58,188 bases of DNA, taken from Spirochaetaceae bacterium. GTDB lineage: Bacteria > Spirochaetota > Spirochaetia > Treponematales > Treponemataceae. Both the position numbers and the translations under genes were made by a program. Below the pieces are notes generated by a model. The model had not been told where the DNA came from, did no database searches, and worked only from the letters and a program-made list of their open reading frames with translations. The stretch is from NCBI GenBank assembly GCA_017614995.1, contig JAGAAX010000018.1, positions 1 through 58,188 of the forward strand, in the 5' to 3' direction. The first letter of the stretch is position 1. Each line of letters starts with the position of its first letter. Below are positions 43,769-52,608 of this stretch, in pieces.

Positions 43769-43879
43769 TCTGGATAAATACAGTTTTGTGCAGATTGTCG
43801 GGTCACGCCCGACAATGACATGTCATGCTGAACTTGTTTCAGCATCTGCCAGTAGATCCCGAAACAAGTTCGGGATGAC
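43743..43879. repeat. Three palindromic repeats at dapF 3' end
   Basis: Unit 1: TGTCATTACCCGGCTTGACC, with TTACCCGG/CCGGGTAA; it supplies the dapF stop. Unit 2: ATTGTCGGGTCACGCCCGAC. Unit 3: TGTCATGCTGAACTTGTTTC with GCTGAA/TTCAGC, then ATCCCGAA..TTCGGGAT ending near 43879. Confidence 0.85.
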
Positions 43880-43903
43880 GTTATTTAGGAGGATAAAACC
43901 GCT

Positions 43904-45103
43904 ATGAAAATCAATAAGAATTTTTTAGACCTTGAGGCGAGCTACCTCTTTTCTACAGTAAATAAAAAGACCCGCGAGTTCATCGCTTCGCACCCGGGTG
44001 CAGACGTAATCAAGCTTTCGATTGGCGACGTTACAAAGCCAATCTGCCCGGTTGTAATTGACGCAATGCACAAGGCGGTTGACGAAATGGCTGACGAAAA
44101 GACTTTCCGCGGTTATCCGCCGGAGCAGGGCTATGACTTTGTGCGCGAAAAGATTCTGGAATGGGATTACACAAAGCGCGGAATCAGTCTTAAGCTTGAT
44201 GAGATTTTTCTTTCTGACGGTGCAAAGTCTGACTGCGGAAACATCGGCGATATTTTTGCAACTGACAACACTGTTGCAATCTGCGACCCGGTTTATCCTG
44301 TGTACATAGACACAAATATTATGAACGGCAGAAAGGATAAAATCATTATCATGCCTTGCTCGGCTGAAACAGGCTTTCTGCCGGAGCTGCCGGAAGAAGG
44401 CGCGCCGGTTGCAGACATCATCTACCTATGTTTCCCGAACAACCCGACAGGTGCGGTTGCGCCCAAGAGCTATCTTAAAAAATGGGTTGATTATGCAAAC
44501 GCCCATCACAGCCTGATTCTTTTTGATTCTGCTTATGAGGCTTTTGTTACAGAGCCCGATGTGCCGAAGTCAATTTACGAAATTGAAGGCGCAAAGACCT
44601 GCGCAATTGAGCTGCGCTCGTTCTCAAAGACTGCGGGCTTTACGGGCTTGCGCTGCGGCTACACTGTTGTGCCTCACGAGCTTATTTTTGACGGCACTGA
44701 ATTGAATGCGCTCTGGATGCGCCGCCAGTCTACAAAGTTTAACGGCGTTTCTTATATTACCCAGTGTGGCGCTGCTGCAATTTATTCAGAAGAAGGTCAG
44801 AAGCAGATTCAGGAAAACTTGAGCTTTTACCGCGAAAATGCGCGGCTCATTTTTGAAGGCGTAACTGCTGCCGGCTTTAAGGCTTTTGGCGGAAAGAATT
44901 CGCCTTATGTGTGGATGCAGATTCCTGCCGGCTATACAAGCTGGAGCTTTTTCGATGAACTGCTGGAAAAATGCCAGGTTGTTGGAACACCGGGAAGCGG
45001 CTTTGGTGCTAAAGGCGAGGGCTATCTCCGCTTAACCGGCTTTGGCAGCCGCGAGCGCACAATCGAAGCAATCGGGCGCATCAAAAAGACTTTTGGAAAA
45101 TAG
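43904..45103 (+). CDS. dapL: LL-diaminopimelate aminotransferase
   Basis: Converts tetrahydrodipicolinate directly to LL-diaminopimelate with glutamate as donor; 399 residues, PLP fold type I. Segments: LSIGDVTKPICPVVIDAM, YPPEQGYDFVREKI, LSDGAKSDCGNIGDIF, CFPNNPTGAV, FDSAYEAF, and the PLP lysine in ELRSFSKTAGFTGLRCGY, typical of DapL. It pairs with dapF upstream, giving the DapL route of lysine synthesis. AGGAGG precedes the ATG. The repeat cluster between dapF and dapL does not include a clear terminator. Confidence 0.95.
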   Translation: MKINKNFLDLEASYLFSTVNKKTREFIASHPGADVIKLSIGDVTKPICPVVIDAMHKAVDEMADEKTFRGYPPEQGYDFVREKILEWDYTKRGISLKLDEIFLSDGAKSDCGNIGDIFATDNTVAICDPVYPVYIDTNIMNGRKDKIIIMPCSAETGFLPELPEEGAPVADIIYLCFPNNPTGAVAPKSYLKKWVDYANAHHSLILFDSAYEAFVTEPDVPKSIYEIEGAKTCAIELRSFSKTAGFTGLRCGYTVVPHELIFDGTELNALWMRRQSTKFNGVSYITQCGAAAIYSEEGQKQIQENLSFYRENARLIFEGVTAAGFKAFGGKNSPYVWMQIPAGYTSWSFFDELLEKCQVVGTPGSGFGAKGEGYLRLTGFGSRERTIEAIGRIKKTFGK

Positions 45104-45114
45104 CAGCTAAAAAA

Positions 45115-46518
45115 TTAAAGAAACCAGGTGTTCATAATGCCTTTGCCTTTTACGTCAACTTGGGCAGATTCTTTGTAGTCAAATGCGTGCTTTGTATAAA
45201 AGTAGGTCGGCTCAGAAACGTGAATGCGCATCGGCTCGCCTGTGCTTTCCATACGGCTTGCCACGTTTACGGTGTCTCCCCAGACATCGTAGATGAACTT
45301 TGTTTTGCCGATTATGCCCGCCACAAGCTCGCCTGAGTTTATACCGATGCGGATCTGTATCTGCACAGGAAACAGTTTGTTGAATTTCCGCACGTCCTCC
45401 AAAAGACCCTGCGCAAAGCGGCACATCTTTTCAGCGCCGTCGTTCGCGGCATCTTCTGTTAGTCCTGTTGCTGCCATATAGGCATCGCCGATTGTCTTGA
45501 TTTTTTCGATGCCTTCTTTTTCAGCACGCTCGTCAAAAAGCGATATTATCTTGTTGAGCATTCTTACGGTCTGTTCTGCGCTCATTGTGCTGCTCATTTT
45601 GGTAAAGCCTACAATGTCGGTGAACAGCACCGTTACATTCGGGTATTTTCTCGAAATTGTGCGGCCGGGGTTCTCGGTCAGCTCGCGCGCAATATCTTCA
45701 GGCAGAATGTTCAAAAGCAGCCGTTCAGCCTTTTCGTTTGCAATGCGCAGCTCGCTTGTACGCAGCTCAACAGTCCGCTCAAGCTCTTTCTGATATTGCT
45801 CCATCATTGCAATCTGCATTTGATGCGCCTTTTCGACTGTCTCATTCATTTCTTGAATTGTAAAGACATAAAGCACAATTGCCATGCCTACAATTGACGT
45901 GTCTACAAACGGAATGTCGTGGACTACAAACTGAACTAATGTCGCCGCAAGTGGAATCAGCGTAAAAAGCAGAATCGGAATTCTAATCCGTCTGGTAAAT
46001 CTCTTATAATATTGAAGAATACAAGAAAGCTGCAAAAGCAGAATAATCAGCGGAATAATATAGGCGATAACCCGTCCCTGATGCCGGATATAGTTATTTG
46101 CACCGTCAAAAGTGTAATAAAGCCCGGTAATCTGCGATATTGTAAGACATATAAAGAGCACAGCCACAAAAAACTCTGAAACTCTGATTCTTTTGGGCGG
46201 CTTTTTTAGCGCAGCTTCATTTGTAAACAGTGTCTTAAGATAAATAGTAAACGAATACAGAATCAAGCCCACAAAAAAGTGGTTGCAGAACTTTGCGATT
46301 CTTGCCGCCCACCATGCAAAAGTTCCTGCTGTGCCTACGTAAGTGCGGAAAACAAGGTCTGAAATAAGAAGCATTGCAGAGCTTGTTTCCATGAGAATAA
46401 TCGCGATTTTTCGTGATTTTGAAAGATTTTTTGTAAATGCAGTCATAAATGCCAGAATCCAGCAGATGCCCTGCATTACAAGCATTGTACTTTGCAGAAA
46501 TTGTTCTGAAATTTCCAT
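45115..46518 (-). CDS. Membrane-bound class III adenylate/guanylate cyclase
   Basis: A 467-residue protein with about seven N-terminal hydrophobic segments (residues 10-235), a short coiled coil (about 240-280), and a class III cyclase catalytic domain (about 290-460). The catalytic region shows NILPEDIARELTENPG, VTVLFTDIVGFTKMSS with the metal-binding Asp, KTIGDAYMAATGL, GINSGELVAGIIGKTKF and YDVWGDTVNVASRMES. Lys and Asp substrate-specifying positions (KTIGD, YDVWGD) favour adenylate cyclase. The product is most likely cAMP. Convergent with dapL. Confidence 0.9.
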   Translation of the reverse strand: MEISEQFLQSTMLVMQGICWILAFMTAFTKNLSKSRKIAIILMETSSAMLLISDLVFRTYVGTAGTFAWWAARIAKFCNHFFVGLILYSFTIYLKTLFTNEAALKKPPKRIRVSEFFVAVLFICLTISQITGLYYTFDGANNYIRHQGRVIAYIIPLIILLLQLSCILQYYKRFTRRIRIPILLFTLIPLAATLVQFVVHDIPFVDTSIVGMAIVLYVFTIQEMNETVEKAHQMQIAMMEQYQKELERTVELRTSELRIANEKAERLLLNILPEDIARELTENPGRTISRKYPNVTVLFTDIVGFTKMSSTMSAEQTVRMLNKIISLFDERAEKEGIEKIKTIGDAYMAATGLTEDAANDGAEKMCRFAQGLLEDVRKFNKLFPVQIQIRIGINSGELVAGIIGKTKFIYDVWGDTVNVASRMESTGEPMRIHVSEPTYFYTKHAFDYKESAQVDVKGKGIMNTWFL

Positions 46519-46635
46519 AAGCGTTCTTTAGTCAATTATATATTTGCAAATGCGTATTTGCAAGCTGAAATACAAAACAGCGGAATGGGAATTTTGTATA
46601 AAAAAATCAGACACAGATTTACAGATTTATCTGAC

Positions 46636-46768
46636 AAAATCTTGAAGAAATGCACTTTTTCTTGCGCTAAAATCTTGAAGAACTGCACAAAATGCCGTAT
46701 TATAACTTTGAAGAATTACACTTTTTGTGGTGTTATAATCTTGAAGAACTACACTTTTTTGAGGTGTG
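46636..46768. repeat. 33-bp tandem repeats upstream of ATPase
   Basis: Four units start at 46636, 46669, 46702 and 46735 (33, 33, 33, 34 bp), sharing AATCTTGAAGAACTRCAC followed by a T-rich segment. The last junctions contain TATAAC and TATAAT. The array ends at the ribosome site of the ATPase gene. The open frame through it reads as 11-residue repeats but has no ribosome site. Confidence 0.75.
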
Positions 46769-46771
46769 AAA

Positions 46772-48112
46772 ATGTATTTTCAAAGAAAGGCTTACAAAAA
46801 ACTTGCAGAATGGAAAGCAAAGTATGCAGACAAATATGCTGTTCTTCTTGAAGGTGCACGCCGTGTAGGTAAATCTACTATTGCAGAGCATTTTGCAAAA
46901 AGCGAATACAAGTCATATATTCTGATTGACTTTTCAAAAGAAAATGATGAATTGCTTTCGTGCTTTAATGATATAACCGATCTTGATGTGTTTTTTCTCA
47001 GACTTCAGACAATCAAAAAAACAGAATTGTACGAACATGAATCTGTTATTATTTTTGACGAGATTCAGCTTTTCCCAAAAGCACGCCAGGCAATAAAGCA
47101 TCTGGTTAAAGACGGCCGCTATCACTACATTGAAACGGGGTCTTTAATTTCAATTAAAAAGAATGTTAAAAATATTTTGATTCCTTCTGAAGAAATGAAA
47201 ATTTCTATTTATCCAATGGATTATGAAGAATTCTGTGATGCAACAAAAAGCAGTTTTTCTATTTTGGGCAAGCTTTATGATAATAAAAAAAGTATAGGTC
47301 AGCAGGTAAACCGCAAACTTATGAGAGATATCCGCATTTATATGGCAGTAGGCGGAATGCCTCAGGCTGTAGAAGCGTATGTAAATGGCAAAAGTTTTGC
47401 CGCAATTGATCAAATAAAACGTCAGATTATTCTTCTTTATGAAGATGATTTTAAGAAACTTGATCCGTCTGGAGAATTAAGTACAATTTACCATTCAATT
47501 CCGGCTCAACTTTCAAAAGGAACTAAGCGGTTCCGGCTTGGTGTAGCAACGGGCAGACGGAGAACTTCAAAATCCGATAAGCTTATTTACAATTTGATTG
47601 ATTCAAAAACAGTTCTTCCTTCATTTAACTCGACTGACCCGCGTGTAAGTCTTTCTCTTACAAAAGATTTGGAAAGTTATAAGCTGTATATTGCCGATAC
47701 CGGGCTTTTTATTACGCTCATGTTTATAGACAGACCGGCAGCTGAAAACGAGATTTATGCAAAGCTTTTGGCTGATAAGCTGCCTGCAAATCTTGGATAT
47801 TTATATGAAAATCTTGTAGCACAGATTATTGCCGCTTCAGATCATGAGCTGTTTTATCATACTTGGCAAAAGCAGGGCAGTACGCATTATTACGAAATTG
47901 ACTTTTTGATTTCCAACGGTTCAAAAATTTCTGCTATAGAGGTAAAATCTTCTGGAATTGGAAATCATGAATCTATTATAGAATTTCAGAAGAAATATTC
48001 TCAGCATATAAAAGAGTGCCTAATTGTTTCGCAAAAAGATATAGACAGAAAGGACGGGATAACTTATCTTCCTGTTTATTTAATGCCGTTTTTGCTGATG
48101 GATAATAACTGA
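46772..48112 (+). CDS. AAA ATPase with DUF4143 domain
   Basis: A 446-residue member of the large ATPase family with an N-terminal AAA domain and C-terminal DUF4143 region. Walker A is LEGARRVGKSTIAEHFA (near 30-45), Walker B is SVIIFDEIQLFPKAR, sensor-like YIETGSLIS follows, and IYPMDYEEFCDA closes the ATPase part. The DUF4143 part (about 215-420) includes LYIADTGLF and FLISNGSKISAIEVKS, a restriction-like fold. The biological role of this common accessory family is unclear. ATG at 46772 has GAGG seven bases upstream; GTG at 46766 is an alternative. Codon use is more AT-rich than the neighbouring core genes. Confidence 0.85.
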   Translation: MYFQRKAYKKLAEWKAKYADKYAVLLEGARRVGKSTIAEHFAKSEYKSYILIDFSKENDELLSCFNDITDLDVFFLRLQTIKKTELYEHESVIIFDEIQLFPKARQAIKHLVKDGRYHYIETGSLISIKKNVKNILIPSEEMKISIYPMDYEEFCDATKSSFSILGKLYDNKKSIGQQVNRKLMRDIRIYMAVGGMPQAVEAYVNGKSFAAIDQIKRQIILLYEDDFKKLDPSGELSTIYHSIPAQLSKGTKRFRLGVATGRRRTSKSDKLIYNLIDSKTVLPSFNSTDPRVSLSLTKDLESYKLYIADTGLFITLMFIDRPAAENEIYAKLLADKLPANLGYLYENLVAQIIAASDHELFYHTWQKQGSTHYYEIDFLISNGSKISAIEVKSSGIGNHESIIEFQKKYSQHIKECLIVSQKDIDRKDGITYLPVYLMPFLLMDNN

Positions 48113-48133
48113 GATTTTTTTTATTTTTTGCTC

Positions 48134-48162
48134 TTGACAATTTTTTTCCGAAACTGTATAAA
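48134..48162 (+). promoter_or_regulatory. glnN promoter
   Basis: TTGACA (48134-48139), 17-bp spacer, TATAAA (48157-48162); a near-consensus promoter 22 bp after the ATPase stop. Confidence 0.85.
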
Positions 48163-48182
48163 GAGAACATCAAACGGCAATG

Positions 48183-48216
48183 AGGTCGCAGAAGTAATAC
48201 TTTTGCGACCTTTTTT
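48183..48216 (+). terminator. glnN leader terminator 1
   Basis: AGGTCGCA (48183-48190) pairs with TGCGACCT (48204-48211), with an inner AAGT/ACTT stem and AAT loop, then six T. The transcript start lies about 14 bases before it. Confidence 0.85.
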
Positions 48217-48240
48217 CGTTTTAAACTGAATTTGGCAAAG

Positions 48241-48291
48241 ACGCCGCAAATTTTTCTGGAGGACGCTCCGGAAAATTCTGCGGCGTTTTTT
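48241..48291 (+). terminator. glnN leader terminator 2
   Basis: ACGCCGCA (48241-48248) pairs with TGCGGCGT (48279-48286), with AATTTTTC/GGAAAATT inside, followed by T. It lies 17 bp before the ribosome site of glnN, so two terminators stand in series. Confidence 0.85.
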
Positions 48292-48318
48292 GTTTTAAAG
48301 CTGAAACAGGAGATTTTT

Positions 48319-50424
48319 ATGGACGAAGTAACACCAATCTTTGGCGAAAACGTTTTTAACGAAACAGTAATGAAGGCTCGGTTGCCAAAAGAAACTTTTA
48401 AGCAGCTGATGAAGACAATCAATGACGGAGAAAAACTCAATCCGGCAGTTGCCAATGTTGTTGCAAATGCCATGAAAGAATGGGCCTGCGAAAAAGGTGC
48501 AACTCATTTTACACATTGGTTTCAGCCATTGACTGGAATTACAGCTGAAAAACACGACAGCTTTATTACTCCGACAAGCGACGGAAAAGTTATCATGGAG
48601 TTCAGCGGTAAGGAACTTGTTCAGGGTGAGCCTGATGCTTCTTCTTTCCCGAGCGGCGGAATCCGCGCAACTTTTGAGGCACGCGGCTACACAGCATGGG
48701 ATCCGACATCTTATGCTTTCATCAAAGACGGAACGCTCTGCATTCCGACTGCTTTCTGTTCTTACACTGGTGAAGCACTTGATAAAAAGACTCCATTGCT
48801 TCGCTCTATGCAGGCAATCAGCAAGCAGGCTGTCCGCGTACTCAAGCTTTTTGACGGCAACGAGGACGTTACATCTGTAAAAACTACAGTTGGTCCAGAA
48901 CAGGAATACTTCCTTGTAGATAAATCAGTTTACGACAAACGCGAAGACTTGATTTACACAGGCCGTACTTTGTTTGGTGCAAAAGCTCCAAAAGGTCAGG
49001 AACTTGAAGACCACTACTTTGGCATGATTAAACCTCGCGTTCAGGAATTTATGAAGGACTTGAACAAAGAGCTCTGGAAGCTTGGTATTCTTGCTAAGAC
49101 TGAACATAACGAAGTTGCTCCTGCACAGCACGAGCTTGCTCCAATTTTCAGCACAACAAACCTTGCCTGCGACCACAACCAGCTCACTATGGAAATGATG
49201 CGTAAGATTGCTGCAAAACATGGAATGGTTTGTCTGCTTCACGAAAAACCATTTGCCGGTGTAAACGGAAGCGGTAAACATAACAACTGGTCAATCAGCA
49301 CTAACACTGGAAAGAACCTGCTTGACCCTGGTGCAACACCAGATCAGAATGCACAGTTCCTCCTCTTCCTCTGCGCAATTATTAAGGGTGTTGATGAGTA
49401 TCAGGACTTGCTCCGTATTTCTGTTGCTTCGGCTGGTAACGATCACCGCCTTGGAGCTAACGAGGCGCCTCCAGCAATCATCTCAATCTTCCTTGGTGAC
49501 GAACTTTCAGCTATCCTCGACAGCATCGAAAAAGGCGTTCCATACGGAAAGCATGAAAAAGAAAAGATGCAGATTGGTGTAACTGTTCTGCCAGACTTCA
49601 ACAAGGATACAACTGACCGTAACCGTACTTCCCCATTTGCATTTACCGGAAACAAGTTTGAGTTCCGTATGCTTGGTTCAAATGAATCAATTGCCTGTGC
49701 AAACGTATTCTTGAACACAGTTGTTGCCGAGGAATTGAGCCAGTTTGCAGACCAGCTTGAAAAAGCAAAAGACTTCAAGGGCGCTCTCCATGACCTGATT
49801 TTGAAGACAATCAAAGAGCACAAGAGAATTATTTTCAACGGAAACGGTTATGATGATTCTTGGGTTAAGGAAGCAGAAAAACGCGGACTTTACAACCTCA
49901 AATCTACACCAGAAGCTTTGCCACATATTCTTGATGAAAAGAACGTCAAGGTATTTGAAAAATTCGGTGTTTACAGCAAGGTTGAGCTTGAAAGCCGCTT
50001 TGAGATTCATAACGAAAACTACTCAAAGATTATCAACATTGAAGCAGAGACAATGCTTGAAATGGCAAAGAAAGATATTCTTCCTGCTGCCAGCAAATAC
50101 GCTAACAAGCTTGCCCAAACTATCGGTCTGAAAAAGGCTGCCTGCGGCGAGTGCGACACAACTTACGAAAGCGCAATGCTTAAAAAAGTTTCTGCACTTA
50201 CAAGCAGCATCTACAGCAAGACAGACAAGCTTGAAAGCGAAGTTCTTGCTGCCAAGAAAACTGCTGATGCAGGCGATTCAAGCAAGACCGCATTCTTCTA
50301 CCGCGAGCATGTATTTACCGCAATGAACGAACTGCGCTTGTGTGCTGATGAACTTGAAACAATTACACCAAAAGAGCTCTGGCCATTCCCAAGCTACGGT
50401 GATTTGTTGTTCAGCGTTCGCTAA
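48319..50424 (+). CDS. glnN: Glutamine synthetase type III
   Basis: A 701-residue GSIII enzyme, the large form found in Bacteroidota, cyanobacteria and spirochaetes. Family segments: [88 protein letters not shown] and [18 protein letters not shown]. The ATG at 48319 follows ACAGGAG; a frame open from 48232 runs through the leader terminator and lacks a ribosome site, so I reject that start. It is the second glutamine synthetase of the window, with its own promoter and a double-terminator leader. An intrinsic terminator follows. Confidence 0.96.
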   Translation: MDEVTPIFGENVFNETVMKARLPKETFKQLMKTINDGEKLNPAVANVVANAMKEWACEKGATHFTHWFQPLTGITAEKHDSFITPTSDGKVIMEFSGKELVQGEPDASSFPSGGIRATFEARGYTAWDPTSYAFIKDGTLCIPTAFCSYTGEALDKKTPLLRSMQAISKQAVRVLKLFDGNEDVTSVKTTVGPEQEYFLVDKSVYDKREDLIYTGRTLFGAKAPKGQELEDHYFGMIKPRVQEFMKDLNKELWKLGILAKTEHNEVAPAQHELAPIFSTTNLACDHNQLTMEMMRKIAAKHGMVCLLHEKPFAGVNGSGKHNNWSISTNTGKNLLDPGATPDQNAQFLLFLCAIIKGVDEYQDLLRISVASAGNDHRLGANEAPPAIISIFLGDELSAILDSIEKGVPYGKHEKEKMQIGVTVLPDFNKDTTDRNRTSPFAFTGNKFEFRMLGSNESIACANVFLNTVVAEELSQFADQLEKAKDFKGALHDLILKTIKEHKRIIFNGNGYDDSWVKEAEKRGLYNLKSTPEALPHILDEKNVKVFEKFGVYSKVELESRFEIHNENYSKIINIEAETMLEMAKKDILPAASKYANKLAQTIGLKKAACGECDTTYESAMLKKVSALTSSIYSKTDKLESEVLAAKKTADAGDSSKTAFFYREHVFTAMNELRLCADELETITPKELWPFPSYGDLLFSVR

Positions 50425-50455
50425 AACTGACAGACAAATACGCTCTTAAAGCGAG

Positions 50456-50487
50456 GGGCTTCTCTAAAATGGAGAAGCCCTTTTTTT
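50456..50487 (+). terminator. Intrinsic terminator after glnN
   Basis: GGGCTTCTC (50456-50464) pairs with GAGAAGCCC (50472-50480), followed by seven T. Confidence 0.92.
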
Positions 50488-50550
50488 GTTTCTGCTTTGT
50501 TTCTGCTCATCGGAGCTTGTGCGCCTTAGTTGTGCACCGCCTGTCAGCCA

Positions 50551-51153
50551 CTATTTTTCAGTCAGCTTTTTTCTTGGTTCGCCCCATTTGCCGAAATATC
50601 TTCCGTCAATTGATTCGTACGTAGTTTCGCCGCAGGTAATTACAGGCGAGGCTTTTTTAAGCCGCTCAATAAAAGGCACGCTCTTATCGAGCAAAGATTC
50701 TTCAACAGAGACATTGCAAATCTCGCAGACAAACAAATCAGATGCTTCTGCAAGATGAATCTCTTTGCGCACCTTGAGCTCATAAGTGACAGGGCTTTCG
50801 GCAATTGTAGGCACATCGAGCACCTTGCCCTGTTCCACTGTCGGCATGAATTTCATCTTGTCTTTTGTGTTGCGTCCGGAAGTTGTGCCGTAATAATCAG
50901 CAAGCGGCAGCAGCTTTTCTGTTACAAGATTTGCCGAGAACACGCCGTTCTTTCTGATGAGGTCTTTTGTCAGCTTGTCCTCGCCGATACATGCCATAAC
51001 GCCAAGATGCGCGCCGCCCTCGGCCTCTGTGTGTATGTAGCTGAACCAGCAGAAAAGCCCGAAATCGGGAGTGCCGTCCTCTTTTTTTGTGCCGTACAAA
51101 AACAATGTCTGCGGACAAAAATCGTTGTGGTAGTTATGATTTACCTTTGCCAT
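50551..51153 (-). CDS. Flavin reductase-like FMN-binding protein
   Basis: A 200-residue protein of the flavin reductase/flavoredoxin family with a split-barrel FMN-binding fold. Visible features: CPQTLFLYGTKKEDGTPDFGLFCWFS at the N-terminus, HLGVMACIGEDKLTKDLIRKNGVFSANLV (the conserved strand-helix-strand of the family), and GKVLDVPTIAESPVTYELKV. Such proteins use NAD(P)H-derived electrons to reduce flavin or bind FMN as electron carriers; the exact partner is unknown. AGGAG lies before the ATG. It is on the strand opposite to glnN. Confidence 0.8.
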   Translation of the reverse strand: MAKVNHNYHNDFCPQTLFLYGTKKEDGTPDFGLFCWFSYIHTEAEGGAHLGVMACIGEDKLTKDLIRKNGVFSANLVTEKLLPLADYYGTTSGRNTKDKMKFMPTVEQGKVLDVPTIAESPVTYELKVRKEIHLAEASDLFVCEICNVSVEESLLDKSVPFIERLKKASPVITCGETTYESIDGRYFGKWGEPRKKLTEK

Positions 51154-51192
51154 TTTCTACTCCTGTGTCTGGTTTTTGTAAATTGAATTTTC

Positions 51193-52497
51193 TTAGAAAT
51201 TGATGCGGCTGTTTTCTATTTCGTAATATTCCTTGAGCTGAGGAAAGCAGGCTTTGAAAACGCTGAACAAGTGAGGATCAAAATGAGTTCCCATGGATTG
51301 TTCAATAATCAGTGAAGCTTCTTCAGGCGTCTGCGGCTTTTTGTAAGGACGTTCACTGCACAAGGCGTCAAAAACGTCTGCAATAGCCATAACCCGCGCC
51401 TCAACTGGAATTTCGTTTCCCTTAAGGTGAGAAGGATAGCCCGAACCGTCAAAACGCTCGTGGTGATATTTTGCGATGTTCTTTGCAATTGTTAAGAATT
51501 CTTCAGTTTCAATGCCTTTTAAGACCTGGTCGATGATGTCAACGCTTTTTTGCGAGTGCGTTTTGATTATTTCAAATTCTTCAGGCGTAAGTCTTGCAGG
51601 TTTTCTAAGAATGCTGTCAGAAATGGCGATTTTTCCAAGGTCGTGCATTGGAGCGGCTTTTATTACAGCATTCCAGAACGAAGTAGAATGTTTCCTGTCA
51701 GTTTTCATTATTTCCAAGGCAAGAATTCTTACGATATCGCTTGTGCGCTTAACGTGGCTGCCTGTGCTTGTATCTCTGTTTTCTATAAGGTTTGCAACTG
51801 AAAATAAAATATTATCTTGAATGATGTTAAGCTCTGTTGCACGCGAACGCAGCCCCTCGTTGCGGCTTCTGTTTACCATGAGAACAATAATGCTGAAGCT
51901 GGCAATAGTCAGAGCGTGTGGCAGCCCGTAAAAGAACGTGAAACCGAGAGCCGGCGTAAGCGGAAGCGTTTCAATGTATTCATCAACAGCCTTTGAGCCT
52001 GAAATGTATTCCGGCTTTAGCATCTTGAAAAGATAAACCAAAAAGGTTGAGTCAAAAGTTTTGATCTTTATCGAAATTATAGGCGCAATAACGGCAATTA
52101 CACATGAAGCTATGGCAGACAGCCTTAGAATGCCCTTTGAGTGGTAGTGTGTGGCAAGCAGAAGCGGAAAAAGCAGGAACAATGTTGCGTGCACGCTTAA
52201 AAGACTGACATCAACCAGTGTAATAAGCAGAATGTGGGCTGTAATAAGATATTTGATGCTTTCAGGCTTTACGTACTTTGGAAAAGCATAGTAAAACCAT
52301 GGAGTTATTGAAAGAACAAAAGAAATAATTAAGCAGATTCTGAATAGATTTTTGTCTATATGAAAAATATTAAGCTCGTTTAAAATCCATGAAACAATCA
52401 GAAAAAGAAAATTTGCTGAAATTGTAATGAGAACATATCTGTTTGAGATTTTTTCATCAGCCTGTCTTAATGCCTGTAATTCTCTTTCGACTTCCAC
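51193..52497 (-). CDS. Membrane HD-GYP phosphodiesterase
   Basis: A 434-residue protein with about six membrane segments (20-215) and a C-terminal HD-GYP domain (about 225-420), predicted to degrade cyclic di-GMP. The HD motif is MHDLGKIAISDSILRKPARLT; the GYP motif is YHHERFDGSGYPSHLKG; further metal ligands lie in ADVFDALCSERPYKK. The membrane part has no named domain and may sense an unknown signal. It counterbalances the diguanylate cyclase at 21236. The ATG at 52497 has no strong ribosome site. Confidence 0.9.
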   Translation of the reverse strand: MEVERELQALRQADEKISNRYVLITISANFLFLIVSWILNELNIFHIDKNLFRICLIISFVLSITPWFYYAFPKYVKPESIKYLITAHILLITLVDVSLLSVHATLFLLFPLLLATHYHSKGILRLSAIASCVIAVIAPIISIKIKTFDSTFLVYLFKMLKPEYISGSKAVDEYIETLPLTPALGFTFFYGLPHALTIASFSIIVLMVNRSRNEGLRSRATELNIIQDNILFSVANLIENRDTSTGSHVKRTSDIVRILALEIMKTDRKHSTSFWNAVIKAAPMHDLGKIAISDSILRKPARLTPEEFEIIKTHSQKSVDIIDQVLKGIETEEFLTIAKNIAKYHHERFDGSGYPSHLKGNEIPVEARVMAIADVFDALCSERPYKKPQTPEEASLIIEQSMGTHFDPHLFSVFKACFPQLKEYYEIENSRINF

Positions 52498-52548
52498 GAG
52501 GTGTAATTATACAACACAATCTGTCAGTTGACACTAAAAAAATGCAGC

Positions 52549-52585
52549 CTTTATAAGAAATCAACAAACCGTTGTATTCTTTTTG
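52549..52585 (+). promoter_or_regulatory. Shared 37-bp upstream element, copy 1 (GH27)
   Basis: CTTTATAA, then CAAC-N5-GTTG (52562-52574), then GTATTCTTTTTG. 30 of 37 positions match the element at 54030-54066 upstream of buk. TTGTAT (52572-52577) and TATAAG (52593-52598) form a possible promoter with a short 15-bp spacer. Confidence 0.65.
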
Positions 52586-52608
52586 CGGACAATATAAGAT
52601 AGAAGAAA

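Noticed and set aside
46636-46768. CRISPR array or leader peptide
   Set aside because: Units of 33 bp are contiguous with no spacers; the open frame has no ribosome site.
48232-48318. N-terminal extension of glnN
   Set aside because: The extra 29 codons cover a strong terminator hairpin, and the better ribosome site precedes the ATG at 48319.
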